A program made the translations under genes and the position numbers. A model generated the notes under the pieces. The model did no database searches, had not been told where the DNA came from, and saw only the letters and a list, made by a program, of their open reading frames with translations. A DNA stretch of 64,000 nt from DASQZK01 sp963732905 (lineage in GTDB: Bacteria > Bacteroidota > Bacteroidia > Bacteroidales > GCA-2748055), in NCBI GenBank assembly GCA_963732905.1, contig CAVTBM010000006.1:186001-250000 (forward strand), written 5' to 3'. Positions 18,061 to 26,627 of the stretch are shown here, one piece after another. Positions within the stretch are counted from its first letter, which is position 1. Each line of letters starts with the position of its first letter.

Positions 18061-18360
18061 CGGGATTGCTATTAATTTGAAGGGATTGCTATTAAATTGA
18101 CGAGATTGCTATTATTTTGGAGGGATTGCTGTTAATTTGACTGGATCGCTATTATTTTGGCGGGATTGCTATTATTTTAGCGGGATTGCTATTAATCTGA
18201 AGGGATTGCTATTAATCTGAAGGGACTGCTATCAATTTGAAGAGATTGCTATTAATCTGAAGGGACTGCTATCAATTTGAAGGGATTGCTATTAAACTGA
18301 AGGGATTGCTATTATTTTAGCGGGATTGCTATTATTTTAGCGGGATTGCTATTAAGTAGT
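18061..18360 (+). repeat. Minisatellite: 15 tandem units of 20 bp
   Basis: Exactly 15 units of 20 bp run head to tail. The consensus is (A/C)GGGATTGCTATTA followed by ATTTGA, ATCTGA, TTTTAG or TTTTGG. The core GATTGCTATTA is nearly constant while the last 6-7 bases vary in a few fixed types. A unit ending in G is followed by C in most cases and a unit ending in A by A. There are no spacers and no open frame across it. It ends directly against the C-rich repeat copy at 18379. Confidence 0.9.
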
Positions 18361-18378
18361 AAAGATGTCTTAGATTCT

Positions 18379-18440
18379 ACAGGGGTTCCCACCCCCCACC
18401 CAACCACCCTTAGGTGGTAAAACCCCAAAAAAATCAGCGT
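18379..18440 (+). repeat. C-rich dispersed repeat, copy A
   Basis: This roughly 62-bp core begins ACAGGGGTTCCCACCCCCC, contains the perfect hairpin ACCACC-CTTA-GGTGGT and ends in AAAATCAGCGT. Three relatives are in the window: 18931-18993 (inverted), 43074-43133 and 43426-43486. Its complementary strand has four or more runs of three G and could fold as a quadruplex. Confidence 0.85.
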
Positions 18441-18540
18441 AACAAACACATGTTATACAACATATCTGTCGAAATCCGCAGTATCTCCGGCGAACCTTCA
18501 TTCATAGCAAAAAATGATACTTCTAAACGCTGATTTTTTT
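18427..18540. repeat. Inverted repeat AAAAAAATCAGCGT / ACGCTGATTTTTTT
   Basis: A 14-bp arm at 18427-18440, which is the end of repeat copy A, is perfectly complementary to 18527-18540, with 86 bp between. It lies just before a GGGGGCATGGGGG box at 18561-18587. The second repeat block has an analogous pair at 43177-43187 and 43244-43254. Confidence 0.65.
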
Positions 18541-18560
18541 CACTTCATCCTATTAAGATG

Positions 18561-18587
18561 TGACCGGGGGCATGGGGGAACCGGTCA
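18561..18587. repeat. G-rich box shared with the second repeat block
   Basis: TGACCGGGGGCATGGGGGAA followed by CCGGTCA has short TGACC/GGTCA ends. The reverse complement of 43262-43292 has the same CGGGGG-CATGGGGGA core and the same ends. It is therefore a second conserved part of the non-coding element. Confidence 0.65.
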
Positions 18588-18930
18588 GAATTTTTTTTGG
18601 CAAAACCATAAAATCCTACGTCATCCGGTGGCAGATACAAAGTGAAGGTCATGTAATATGCCGGTGGGGATAAACAGGCCTGTAAAAACATCCGGCTTTC
18701 AGGGAGACGGAAACAGGTCATCTCCAACGATAAGAATACAGTGGGAAAGGTATGGCTTCATTAAAGGTCAATGCTGCCCTGGGATTTGTATTTACAATAG
18801 CTTCCCGGATTAATTCCCGATTTATCCGTTTCAGTTTATTCTATGCCCGTGAAAGCCTCATCAGGTGCGGCGTGAGGCTTCATTTTCCTCATCATCATTA
18901 CGCCCAACTGTTCAATAACATAAGCAAGGT
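18588..18930. other. Interior of the repeat block, no gene
   Basis: There is no recognisable gene between the two inverted C-rich copies. The longest open frames have about 60 codons and no known motif. The stretch GCCTCATCAGGTGC...GCGTGAGGC (about 18855-18880) forms another possible hairpin. Confidence 0.4.
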
Positions 18931-18993
18931 ACGCTGAGATTTTGGGGTTTTTTACCACCTAAGGGTGGTTGGGTGGGGGGTGGGAACCCCTGT
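18931..18993 (-). repeat. C-rich dispersed repeat, copy B (inverted relative to A)
   Basis: Read on the minus strand it matches copy A almost base for base: ACAGGGGTTCCCACCCCCC, ACCACC-CTTA-GGTGGT, then AAAATCTCAGCGTA. A and B thus form inverted ends about 615 bp apart. The plus strand at 18963-18984 has four separate runs of three or more G with short loops. No minisatellite adjoins this copy. Confidence 0.85.
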
Positions 18994-19185
18994 AAATATT
19001 TAAGAACTTCTTAGAAGAGAAATCACTTACGCATTAATAAAACTACACATTCAAAATCTTTAAACAGAAAAGAAAATCAGCTGATTTTATCAGAAAGACC
19101 TGAAAACCTTACCATATCCTATTATTGAAAATTTGACAATACCATGGATAATCCCTAATTTAGCTATTGTCAAAGCCGGGTGAAC

Positions 19186-19857
19186 ATGAAATCTAAATTG
19201 ACCTTTTTTGTAATCCTGTTCGTCACTTACGTAAGCGTATATCCCCAGGATTCGCTGTTCTCCGGGAACAGGCCCCGTCATTTCATACAGGTAGATGGTG
19301 CTCACCTGTTTTTTGGTGATCTTTCCATGCATTACTCTCTCCTGATCAAAAATCGGTACAGGGCGGAAGCGGTCCTTGGGTACTGGTCTGCCGGAAAGAA
19401 CACAGATAACAAAATCCTTTTCATCTCGTTTGACGATCCTTTCTGGATCTATAACCAGCTATCAACCCGTGTGGGAATCGGGAAATATATCGGCGACGGT
19501 TTTTATATCACCCCGATGCTCCTGTTCAACTACCGGTTTTTTAACCGTAAATTTTTTGACAATTATGTTGATTTTGAAGGCGATCAGTTTGATGTCGATT
19601 ATGTGATGAGCAGGAATAAAAAGGATTTTGGAGCTCTAATAAAAGCCGGATATTCATACCGGTATAAAAAGCTGATTACAGATCTATATTTTGGAATCGG
19701 CATAAAGGGTGTTTTCAATACCGAAATCATATATAAAAAGCTGGATATGTCCGGTGAATTACTTCCGGACCGGTATCCGATAGTTACCCATGGTTTTAAA
19801 ATGGCTCCGACATTTCATGCCGGATTGCTCATTGGTTTGGCATTCCCGGGATCTTAA
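19186..19857 (+). CDS. Exported protein of unknown function, possible outer-membrane beta-barrel
   Basis: The 223 residues from ATG 19186 start with a clear signal peptide (MKSKLTFFVILFVTYVSVYPQ). Alternating hydrophobic and polar strands rich in Tyr, Phe and Gly follow (GDGFYITPMLLFNYRFF, LITDLYFGIGIKGVF, FHAGLLIGLAF), ending in a hydrophobic C-terminus. This suggests a small barrel related to the Bacteroidota DUF3575-like proteins, but I cannot name it. The GTG at 19180 is a possible but less likely start. Confidence 0.65.
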   Translation: MKSKLTFFVILFVTYVSVYPQDSLFSGNRPRHFIQVDGAHLFFGDLSMHYSLLIKNRYRAEAVLGYWSAGKNTDNKILFISFDDPFWIYNQLSTRVGIGKYIGDGFYITPMLLFNYRFFNRKFFDNYVDFEGDQFDVDYVMSRNKKDFGALIKAGYSYRYKKLITDLYFGIGIKGVFNTEIIYKKLDMSGELLPDRYPIVTHGFKMAPTFHAGLLIGLAFPGS

Positions 19858-20014
19858 ACAAAGAGAAGGCTTATTGAATATCCCTGACCGTCTTCTTCGA
19901 TGAAAAAACGATCGTTACTACAGATAAAGATTCCGTAAACATCCTGTACCCTGGAAAAATTATCGATTTACAGGTTTTACCATGACATTAATGTTCGCTG
20001 TTTCGATATGAATT

Positions 20015-20464
20015 TCACTCCCTCTTTCCTTTAAAAAAACCGGTCAGCAGATCCCCGCACTCCACGTTCAGCACTCCCATTCGTATTTCGGTTTTGGGGT
20101 GCAGGATATTTGTTCCTGCCAGGCTGTAGCCGGCCTTAGGATCTCCGGCCCCATATACAAGTCGTCCCAGCTTGGCCCAGTTAGTGGCTGATGCGCACAT
20201 CGTACAGGGCTCAAGAGTTACAAACAGGGTGCATTCATCCAGGTATTTGCTGCCGAGGTAATTTTCGGCTGCCGTTATTGACAACATCTCGGCGTGGGCG
20301 GTAACATCGTTCAGCTCCTGGGTCATATTGTGGCCGCGGGCAATGACCTGGTTACGGCAAACGATCACGGCACCCACAGGCACTTCATCCTTATCGAGGG
20401 CTTTGCGGGCTTCCTTCAGAGCTTCGTTCATGAAGTACTCGTCGGAGAACAAGAGATAAGACAT
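20015..20464 (-). CDS. tadA: tRNA-specific adenosine deaminase
   Basis: The 149-residue enzyme deaminates A34 of tRNA-Arg to inosine. The zinc and catalytic motifs are TAHAEM (His57 and Glu59) and EPCTMC (Cys87 and Cys90), with VPVGAVIV before them. The size fits TadA. A role as another nucleoside deaminase of the same fold is possible but less likely. It stands alone, divergent from aspS. Confidence 0.88.
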   Translation of the reverse strand: MSYLLFSDEYFMNEALKEARKALDKDEVPVGAVIVCRNQVIARGHNMTQELNDVTAHAEMLSITAAENYLGSKYLDECTLFVTLEPCTMCASATNWAKLGRLVYGAGDPKAGYSLAGTNILHPKTEIRMGVLNVECGDLLTGFFKGKRE

Positions 20465-20698
20465 AAAAAATATTTAAGTATTGACTGTTTAATGACCGCT
20501 ATTCTTCTTATTTTCGCATCTTAATAAAAAGAAGTTTAACCGTTTGCTGTCCGGTAAAACATGTGTTACTTCCATTTTCAAAAGTAACATTTTTCAGGAA
20601 GACGTACAGGGAAAATCGCTGCAGGATCTGAAGGGGCATGTTTACAAACCCTGAATGGCTCAGCGGGACGGCAACCTGCCATTAATGATTTAGACAAT

Positions 20699-22450
20699 AT
20701 GTACAGAACACATACCTGCGGAGAACTAAATATCAGCCATATTGGTGAATCAGTCACGCTGAGTGGCTGGGTGAATAAATCGAGGGATCTTGGAGGGATG
20801 ACCTTTATCGACCTCCGCGACCGCTATGGTCTGACCCAGCTTGTTTTTAATATGGACACCAATGCCGGACTTTGTGAGAAAGCCCGGCAACTTGGAAGGG
20901 AATATGTCATCAAAGCCACCGGTAGGGTAACCGAACGCAGTAACAAAAACCTGAAGATCCCGACCGGGGAAATCGAGATCTTCGTGGATGAGCTGAATAT
21001 CCTCAATGCCTCCATAACCCCGCCTTTTACTATTGAAGAAAAAACCGACGGCGGGGATGACCTGCGGATGAAATACCGTTACCTCGACCTTCGCCGCGAA
21101 GTGGTTCGGAAAAATCTTGAACTGCGTCACCAGATGGCCCAGGAAGTAAGGAAATACCTTAGCGATGAAGGCTTCCTGGAAGTGGAAACGCCGGTGCTTA
21201 TTAAATCCACTCCTGAAGGCGCCCGTGATTTCGTCGTCCCTTCACGGATGAACCCAAACCAGTTCTATGCCCTGCCGCAATCACCCCAGACCTTCAAGCA
21301 GATCCTGATGGTTGCCGGCTTCGACAAATATTTTCAGATCGTCAAATGTTTCAGGGATGAAGATCTGCGCGCCGACCGGCAGCCGGAGTTCACACAGATC
21401 GACTGCGAGATGTCGTTCGTCGAACGTGATGATATCCTGAATACTTTTGAGGGCCTGGCAAAACATCTCTTTTCCAGTGTTCTCAACGTCGACATCGACG
21501 GTACCTTCCCCAGGATGACTTTTAACGAAGCCATGAGCCTGTATGGTAACGACAAGCCCGACCTGCGTTTTGGTATGGGCATAACCGAACTCACTGAAAA
21601 AGTAAAGAACAGCGGGTTTTCTGTTTTTGATCAAGCCGAATATACAGGTGCCATCAACGCAGAAGGATGCAGCGAGTATTCCCGTAAACAGATCGACGAA
21701 CTGACCGAGTGGGTAAAACGCCCCCAGATCGGTGCTCAGGGACTGATCTATGTAAAATGCAATCCCGACGGCAGTTTTAAGTCTTCGGTCGACAAATTTT
21801 TTGATCAGGAAGCTCTTTCTCAATGGGCCTCATTACTGAAAGCCAAACCGGGCGACCTGATCCTGGTAATGGCCGGGAACCGTAAGAAAACCCTCAAAGC
21901 CCTTGGCGAATTGCGACTTGAGATGGGAGAAAAACTCGGCCTTCGTGATAAAAGCAGTTATAAACCTTTGTGGGTGATTGACTTCCCTTTGTTTGAATGG
22001 GATGATGAAACGCAACGGTTCTATGCTATGCACCACCCTTTCACCTCACCCATGGAAGAAGATCTTGAATTCTTTGAATCCGATCCCGGTAAGGTTCGGG
22101 CCAAAGCGTATGACCTTGTCATCAATGGTGTGGAAATCGGAGGCGGATCCATCAGGATCCATAACGAAGATCTTCAGAAGCTGATGTTTAAACAGCTTGG
22201 CTTTACCGATGAAGAGGCCCGAAACCAGTTCGGCTTTCTGATGAATGCCTTCAGGTATGGCGCTCCACCTCATGGTGGCATTGCCTTTGGCTTCGACCGG
22301 TGGGTATCGCTTTTCGCCGGACTGGATTCCATCAGGGATGTGATAGCATTCCCGAAAAACAATTCCGGCCGGGATGTGATGATCGATTCCCCCTCCGCGA
22401 TCTCGCAGGTTCAGCTTGACGAACTGAAACTCATCCTGAAAAAGGAATGA
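20699..22450 (+). CDS. aspS: Aspartyl-tRNA synthetase
   Basis: The 583-residue class II synthetase charges tRNA-Asp. The N-terminal OB-fold (HIGESVTLSGWVNKSRDLGGMTFIDLRDRYG) is followed by motif 1/2 segments (FLEVETPVLIKSTPEGARDFVVPSR, QSPQTFKQILMVAGFDKYFQIVKCFRDEDLRADRQPEFTQID), the bacterial GAD insert and motif 3 (GAPPHGGIAFGFDRWVSLFAG). Its length is typical of bacterial AspRS. The start MYRTHTCGEL is canonical. Confidence 0.97.
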   Translation: MYRTHTCGELNISHIGESVTLSGWVNKSRDLGGMTFIDLRDRYGLTQLVFNMDTNAGLCEKARQLGREYVIKATGRVTERSNKNLKIPTGEIEIFVDELNILNASITPPFTIEEKTDGGDDLRMKYRYLDLRREVVRKNLELRHQMAQEVRKYLSDEGFLEVETPVLIKSTPEGARDFVVPSRMNPNQFYALPQSPQTFKQILMVAGFDKYFQIVKCFRDEDLRADRQPEFTQIDCEMSFVERDDILNTFEGLAKHLFSSVLNVDIDGTFPRMTFNEAMSLYGNDKPDLRFGMGITELTEKVKNSGFSVFDQAEYTGAINAEGCSEYSRKQIDELTEWVKRPQIGAQGLIYVKCNPDGSFKSSVDKFFDQEALSQWASLLKAKPGDLILVMAGNRKKTLKALGELRLEMGEKLGLRDKSSYKPLWVIDFPLFEWDDETQRFYAMHHPFTSPMEEDLEFFESDPGKVRAKAYDLVINGVEIGGGSIRIHNEDLQKLMFKQLGFTDEEARNQFGFLMNAFRYGAPPHGGIAFGFDRWVSLFAGLDSIRDVIAFPKNNSGRDVMIDSPSAISQVQLDELKLILKKE

Positions 22451-22505
22451 TATTTGATTTTGTCCGGCTATTTATGTAAATTGTTTTCAAATAATACAAA
22501 ATAGC

Positions 22506-22940
22506 TTGAAAAACCTGGGATTCACTGGGACGCTGTTTCTGATTCTCATGCTGTCCTCAACTTTTCATCTGCAGGCGCAGGAAAAAAAGAATCTGCTAAA
22601 AATCAGTTTTATACTGCCTTTCAATGTGTCATATGAGCGCATTATTTCTCATGAAGCCAGCATCTATTTATATACAGGCTCCGCTTATGGCTATTATAAT
22701 CATAGTTACTTCTTTTTAAGCCCGCAGATCAGGTATTACCTTAGTGAAAACGCCGTTGCCCCTACAGGCATATTCATCGCACCTTACGGCTTTTTCAGCA
22801 GGGAATTCACGGGTGGCGGTCTGAGTGTCGGAGCGCAGAAACTCTATAAGAATAAGATCTCTCTTGAAGCCTGGCTCGGCCCCATGTTATGGAAGAAAGG
22901 TTCAGTATGGGGTACCGTAAGTATTGGTTTTGCCTTCTGA
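22506..22940 (+). CDS. Exported DUF3575-like protein, paralogue 1 of 3
   Basis: The 144-residue protein starts at TTG 22506 and has a signal peptide ending in HLQAQ. The mature part shares with the next two genes the pattern EKKN-L-KISF, SYERII, QIRYYLSE, APTGIFIAPYGFF, GGGLSVGAQKLYKNKISLEAWLGP and a final VSIGFAF. It is likely a small outer-membrane or periplasmic barrel of unknown role. I take the TTG because no in-frame ATG precedes the signal peptide. Confidence 0.7.
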   Translation: MKNLGFTGTLFLILMLSSTFHLQAQEKKNLLKISFILPFNVSYERIISHEASIYLYTGSAYGYYNHSYFFLSPQIRYYLSENAVAPTGIFIAPYGFFSREFTGGGLSVGAQKLYKNKISLEAWLGPMLWKKGSVWGTVSIGFAF

Positions 22941-23042
22941 AACGATTCCCCGGACTCTGGCGCAGGCTTAAAGAGGAATGATTTTTGATGAAATGCCAGT
23001 ATTCCTGTAAACTAATATCCTTAAACCTAAATCGTAATAGCC

Positions 23043-23483
23043 ATGAAACATCCGGGAATTTTCGCACTGCTTTTCCTGTCTGTATTTCTCGCTTCCTGTT
23101 TCCAGGTTAAGGCACAGGAAAAACATAACCAGATCAAGACCAGCCTGGCCATGCCCCTGGGAAAAATACTCGAATTCTCGTATGAACGCATTATAAACAA
23201 AGACTTCAGCGTCCAGATCGGTGCCGGTTTCGGTGGAGGTAACGAAGATGTTTACTATGTGAATCCCCAGTTCAGGTATTACCTGAGCGAAAAATGGGAA
23301 GCCCCGACGGGGGTCTTCGTCTCACCTTACGGTCTTTTCGGTAAGGATACCGCAGGGGGCGGACTCACCGTCGGAGTACAGAAACTCTTCAAGCAGAAGG
23401 TTTCCCTGGAGGCCTATCTCGGGCCACTGATCGCCGAAAGGATCTCCGTCTGGGGAGGAATAAACGTGGGATTTGCTTTCTAA
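23043..23483 (+). CDS. Exported DUF3575-like protein, paralogue 2 of 3
   Basis: The 146-residue protein starts at ATG 23043. Its signal peptide has a Cys (FLASCFQVKAQ), so lipid attachment is possible. The same blocks as paralogue 1 recur: EFSYERIINKDFSVQIGAGFGGG, QFRYYLSEKWEAPTGVFVSPYG, GGGLTVGVQKLFKQKVSLEAYLGP and the end INVGFAF. The tandem copies point to local duplication. The function is unknown. Confidence 0.72.
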   Translation: MKHPGIFALLFLSVFLASCFQVKAQEKHNQIKTSLAMPLGKILEFSYERIINKDFSVQIGAGFGGGNEDVYYVNPQFRYYLSEKWEAPTGVFVSPYGLFGKDTAGGGLTVGVQKLFKQKVSLEAYLGPLIAERISVWGGINVGFAF

Positions 23484-23688
23484 GAAAGGAGGACCATGCA
23501 TAAATTTCATCTGAATTTGTAACCAAATTTTTCCTTAACGTATACAGTCTTTGGTGATTCATTCAGCCTGGTCTGATTTGAAACCTGTACTTTAAATCCA
23601 TTTTGTTAATAAATGTCCCCGGCTCACTACCAAACAAACCGGAGATTTATGTTTCTTTACCTTTACTAACATCAAACAATTTACTGCT

Positions 23689-24258
23689 ATGAAGAAAATT
23701 TTTACCCTTTCTGTAGTACTTCTCTTGTCAGCCTCCCTGATGGTGAGTGCTCAGGAAAAGAAAAACATCGTCAAAACCAGTCTGACCTCGATATTCCTGA
23801 AAACTGTCAGTCTTGATTTAGAGCATGCCCTGAATGACAACTCGAGCTTTCAGCTTGGATTTTACTATGCAGGATATCATCCTACCGGGGTCTCCTTAGA
23901 TGGTTTTGCCATCACTCCTGAATACAGGTATTACCTTTCGAGTGAAAAAGTGGCCCCCAACGGACCCTACATAGCACCCTGGGTAAGATATCAAAATTTT
24001 TCATCTAAATCAGGTACACCTGGTGATCCTGATTACGCAAAAGGGACACTCAGCATTGTCAGTGTCGGACTTTGTGTAGGAGTACAGCATACCTTCAAGG
24101 ACATCATTTCTCTGGGTGCATTCATAGGCCCCGGTTACTACATGCCTCACTCCAAAATAACCACTGGTGACGGCACTTTTGATCTCGGGGTTGTAAACAA
24201 CGTCAACAATGGTCGCGTCTGGGGACGTGCCGGAATTGACATCGGGATTATGTTCTAA
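23689..24258 (+). CDS. Exported DUF3575-like protein, paralogue 3 of 3
   Basis: The longest copy (189 residues) starts at ATG 23689 with signal peptide MKKIFTLSVVLLLSASLMVSAQ. It has the shared blocks EKKNIVKTSLTSIFLKT, EYRYYLSSEKVAPNGPYIAPWVRY, VGVQHTFKDIISLGAFIGPGYY and GIDIGIMF, plus extra loops around residues 105-120 and 155-170. It is followed by a strong terminator at 24301, which closes the three-gene group. Confidence 0.72.
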   Translation: MKKIFTLSVVLLLSASLMVSAQEKKNIVKTSLTSIFLKTVSLDLEHALNDNSSFQLGFYYAGYHPTGVSLDGFAITPEYRYYLSSEKVAPNGPYIAPWVRYQNFSSKSGTPGDPDYAKGTLSIVSVGLCVGVQHTFKDIISLGAFIGPGYYMPHSKITTGDGTFDLGVVNNVNNGRVWGRAGIDIGIMF

Positions 24259-24300
24259 GCATAAGGACTGGTTAGATTAAAACTTTAAACATTATAAAAT

Positions 24301-24336
24301 GGGGATAAAGACACAGGTGCTTTATCCCCTTTTTTT
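24301..24336 (+). terminator. Rho-independent terminator after the three paralogues
   Basis: GGGGATAAAG (24301-24310) pairs perfectly with CTTTATCCCC (24320-24329) around a 9-base loop, and a run of T follows. It lies 43 bp after the stop of the third paralogue. Confidence 0.85.
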
Positions 24337-24523
24337 ATCCGTCAAAGAAATCATAACCTCACGAATGTCTCTCCACTGGCACGTCTTTGCTCGTTGTCCA
24401 TGTATTGAATTACATTTACATAATTCTTCACTGGAGTTAATATCAAAACCAGTATATACGAACATTCGCCTTCCTTCTGTTCATAGGGATTTACAGAAGG
24501 CATTGTCTCGTGATTCTGTTACT

Positions 24524-24601
24524 AATCTGTGAAAATCTGTGTAATCTGTGGTGGAAAAAATTGTAAGAGATTCACCACAGATTAAACAGATTTTCACAGA
24601 T
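24524..24601. repeat. Inverted repeat of the AATCTGTG family
   Basis: A roughly 29-bp arm (24524-24553, made of AATCTGTG words) is complementary to 24573-24601 with one mismatch, around a 19-bp spacer. AATCTGTG-type words recur as scattered repeats in many Bacteroidota genomes. It lies between convergent genes (the paralogue cluster and rnhB), so it may also help end transcription. A further small hairpin, GCCGATGGGTATCGGC, follows. Confidence 0.75.
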
Positions 24602-24717
24602 GCCGATGGGTATCGGCACAGATTAGTCAATGCGGTGCAGGTCGTGAAGGTGAACAGCCTGGAACCGGCTCCAGTCCTTTCCATGAAACTCAGCTTTTAG
24701 GCCTGGCGTTAATAGGG

Positions 24718-25317
24718 TTAAAATTCCAGTTCCAGTTGTTTGTCGGACAGGTGAAAAGATTTGCGGTGCCACTTTGTGGTGCCGTATTCTTTTATGGCTT
24801 CACGGTGGGCCAATGTGGCGTACCCCTTATTCCGGTTCCAGCTGTATTGTGGAAATTCCTCGTGAAGGCTTTTCATGAAATCATCCCTGTAAGTCTTCGC
24901 CAGGATGGATGCTGCAGCAATTGACAAATACAATCCGTCGCCACCGATAATGCAAGTATGGGAGATCTCCGGATATGCCTTAAACCGGTTCCCGTCGATG
25001 ATCAGGTGGGCCGGCACTTTTTTTAGTCCGGCAATAGCCCGGTGCATGGCCAGGAATGAAGCGTTCAGAATATTGATTTCGTCTATTTCCTCCACGCTGG
25101 CAATTCCGACGGCCCAGTCTACTGCTTTTCTTTCAATCTCCTCCCTGAGTTCATACCTCAATGGTTCGGGAACCTGCTTCGAATCGTTCAGCGATGGGTT
25201 CCTGTACGATGCCGGAAGGATCACCGCAGCAGCGTAGACCGGTCCCGACAGGCAGCCCCTGCCCGCCTCATCGCATCCTGCCTCAACCATTCCCTTGTTG
25301 TACCAGCGTTTAAGCAT
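24718..25317 (-). CDS. rnhB: Ribonuclease HII
   Basis: The 199-residue enzyme cuts the RNA strand of RNA-DNA hybrids. Motifs are EAGCDEAGRGCLSGPVYAAAVILP (catalytic Asp16-Glu17), HLIIDGNRF, and SIAAASILAKTYRDDFM with the last catalytic Asp. The start MLKRWYNKGMVEAGCDEAGRG is as in other Bacteroidota. The ATG overlaps the end of the upstream glycosyltransferase by 8 bp, so the two genes are translationally coupled. Confidence 0.95.
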   Translation of the reverse strand: MLKRWYNKGMVEAGCDEAGRGCLSGPVYAAAVILPASYRNPSLNDSKQVPEPLRYELREEIERKAVDWAVGIASVEEIDEINILNASFLAMHRAIAGLKKVPAHLIIDGNRFKAYPEISHTCIIGGDGLYLSIAAASILAKTYRDDFMKSLHEEFPQYSWNRNKGYATLAHREAIKEYGTTKWHRKSFHLSDKQLELEF

Positions 25318-26440
25318 CGTTTACCGTATTTTCAATAAGATCCCAGAATTTGTCTGCCGTACAGTCCCAGCTGAAATTTTCAGCACGCTTCAGTCCGCTG
25401 GATACCAGTCCGGATCTCAGGCCAGGATCGGTGGTTACCTGGCGCATGTGGTTCGCGATGGCCCGAAAATCTTCAGGTCCGCTAAGCAGCGCAGCACCCC
25501 CGGCCACTTCGGGCAGCGAGGTAGCGTCGGAAGCAATGACCGGAACACCGCATTTCATGGCCTCGATCACCGGGATGCCAAACCCTTCGAAAAACGGCAC
25601 AAAAACCAGCGCTTCGGCAGAAGCAAGGACCTGCTGCAATTCCGCGGGATCCATCCGCCCGGTGAAGATCACTTCCGCCCGGTGTTTCATGCCGGAAAAT
25701 GTACGGTCGATCTCTGAGGTCATGAACATTTTCTCACCCACGATGACCAGCCTGTATGCGCTGCCTGTCTCTTCCCTGAAAAGGTCGTAGGCTTTGAGCA
25801 ATCCCGGGATATTCTTTCTTGGATGAAGGGTGCCGATATAAATAAAATAGGGCGTCCCGCCGGTTGTCCTGTCGCGGGCGGCCTGCTTTTCCCTATCTGA
25901 AACCGGCTTATAATGTTCATTGATCCCGTTATACAATACGCTGATTTTGGATGGTTCCACGCCGTAACTCCTGCAGATGTCAGCTTTCGAATATTCCGAT
26001 ACCGTGCCGATCCTTTTGGCCCGCCTGGCAAATTCCGGAAAATAATGATTGTAATACCAGCGGCTGCTGAGGGGAAGATCCCCCGGCCGGTGCAAAAAAT
26101 TGATGTCGTGGATGACAGCCACGGAGGGCACCGTACCTCTCAACGGGAGGTAACCGTCGGGGGAGACGAAGAGGTCTGCCCGCTCTTTTCTAAGGATACG
26201 CGGTACTGACCATTCGAACCAAAAATACCATAAAACGGGATGCCTTGCCTGGGGACCGGTGATAACCCCCCTGACATTGGATGAAAAGATGAATTCAGGA
26301 TCGAATTTCCGGTCGAACAAAAAGATGAATTCATGCTCAGGATGGCGAACCGTTATCCTTCTGAGCGTTTCGTAGCTGAACCAGCCAATCCCGTCAAGCC
26401 TGTCTTTCAGAAGTAAACGTGTATTAACTGCGATACGCAT
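25310..26440 (-). CDS. Glycosyltransferase family 4 (GT-B)
   Basis: The 376-residue retaining GT-B enzyme has the C-terminal donor-binding motifs FIYIGTLHPRKNIPGLLKAYDLF and FVPFFEGFGIPVIEAMKCGVPVIASDATSLPEVAGGAALL (the E-x7-E motif). The N-terminus (MRIAVNTRLLLKDRLDGIGWFSYETLRRI) is the usual first strand and glycine-rich loop. It probably works in surface polysaccharide or glycan synthesis, together with the divergent flippase at 26628. Donor and acceptor are unknown. Confidence 0.9.
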   Translation of the reverse strand: MRIAVNTRLLLKDRLDGIGWFSYETLRRITVRHPEHEFIFLFDRKFDPEFIFSSNVRGVITGPQARHPVLWYFWFEWSVPRILRKERADLFVSPDGYLPLRGTVPSVAVIHDINFLHRPGDLPLSSRWYYNHYFPEFARRAKRIGTVSEYSKADICRSYGVEPSKISVLYNGINEHYKPVSDREKQAARDRTTGGTPYFIYIGTLHPRKNIPGLLKAYDLFREETGSAYRLVIVGEKMFMTSEIDRTFSGMKHRAEVIFTGRMDPAELQQVLASAEALVFVPFFEGFGIPVIEAMKCGVPVIASDATSLPEVAGGAALLSGPEDFRAIANHMRQVTTDPGLRSGLVSSGLKRAENFSWDCTADKFWDLIENTVNDA

Positions 26441-26627
26441 CTTTTGTTTTTTGATGAAGCTAAAGGTAAAAATTCGTTACATAAAAACGAAAATCTCTTG
26501 CATTTGGCCTGAAAAGAAATGAGGAATAAACTTTGTTTCCTATCTTCGTTTCCTGAATGAGGGACAAGGTATCTGCCGTACCGGCAGAATGCCTGTTCTC
26601 TCAGGGCAGGTTACTAAATCATGAATC

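Noticed and set aside
18061..18360. CRISPR array
   Set aside because: The units are head to tail without spacers, the repeat is 20 bp without dyad symmetry, and no cas gene is in the window.
20600..20698. SAM-type riboswitch before aspS (GCGGGACGGCAACCTGCC)
   Set aside because: The GGCAACC word is reminiscent of the S-box, but the K-turn, the GGAGGGA/GGCCC part and an expression platform are missing, and aspS is not a usual target.
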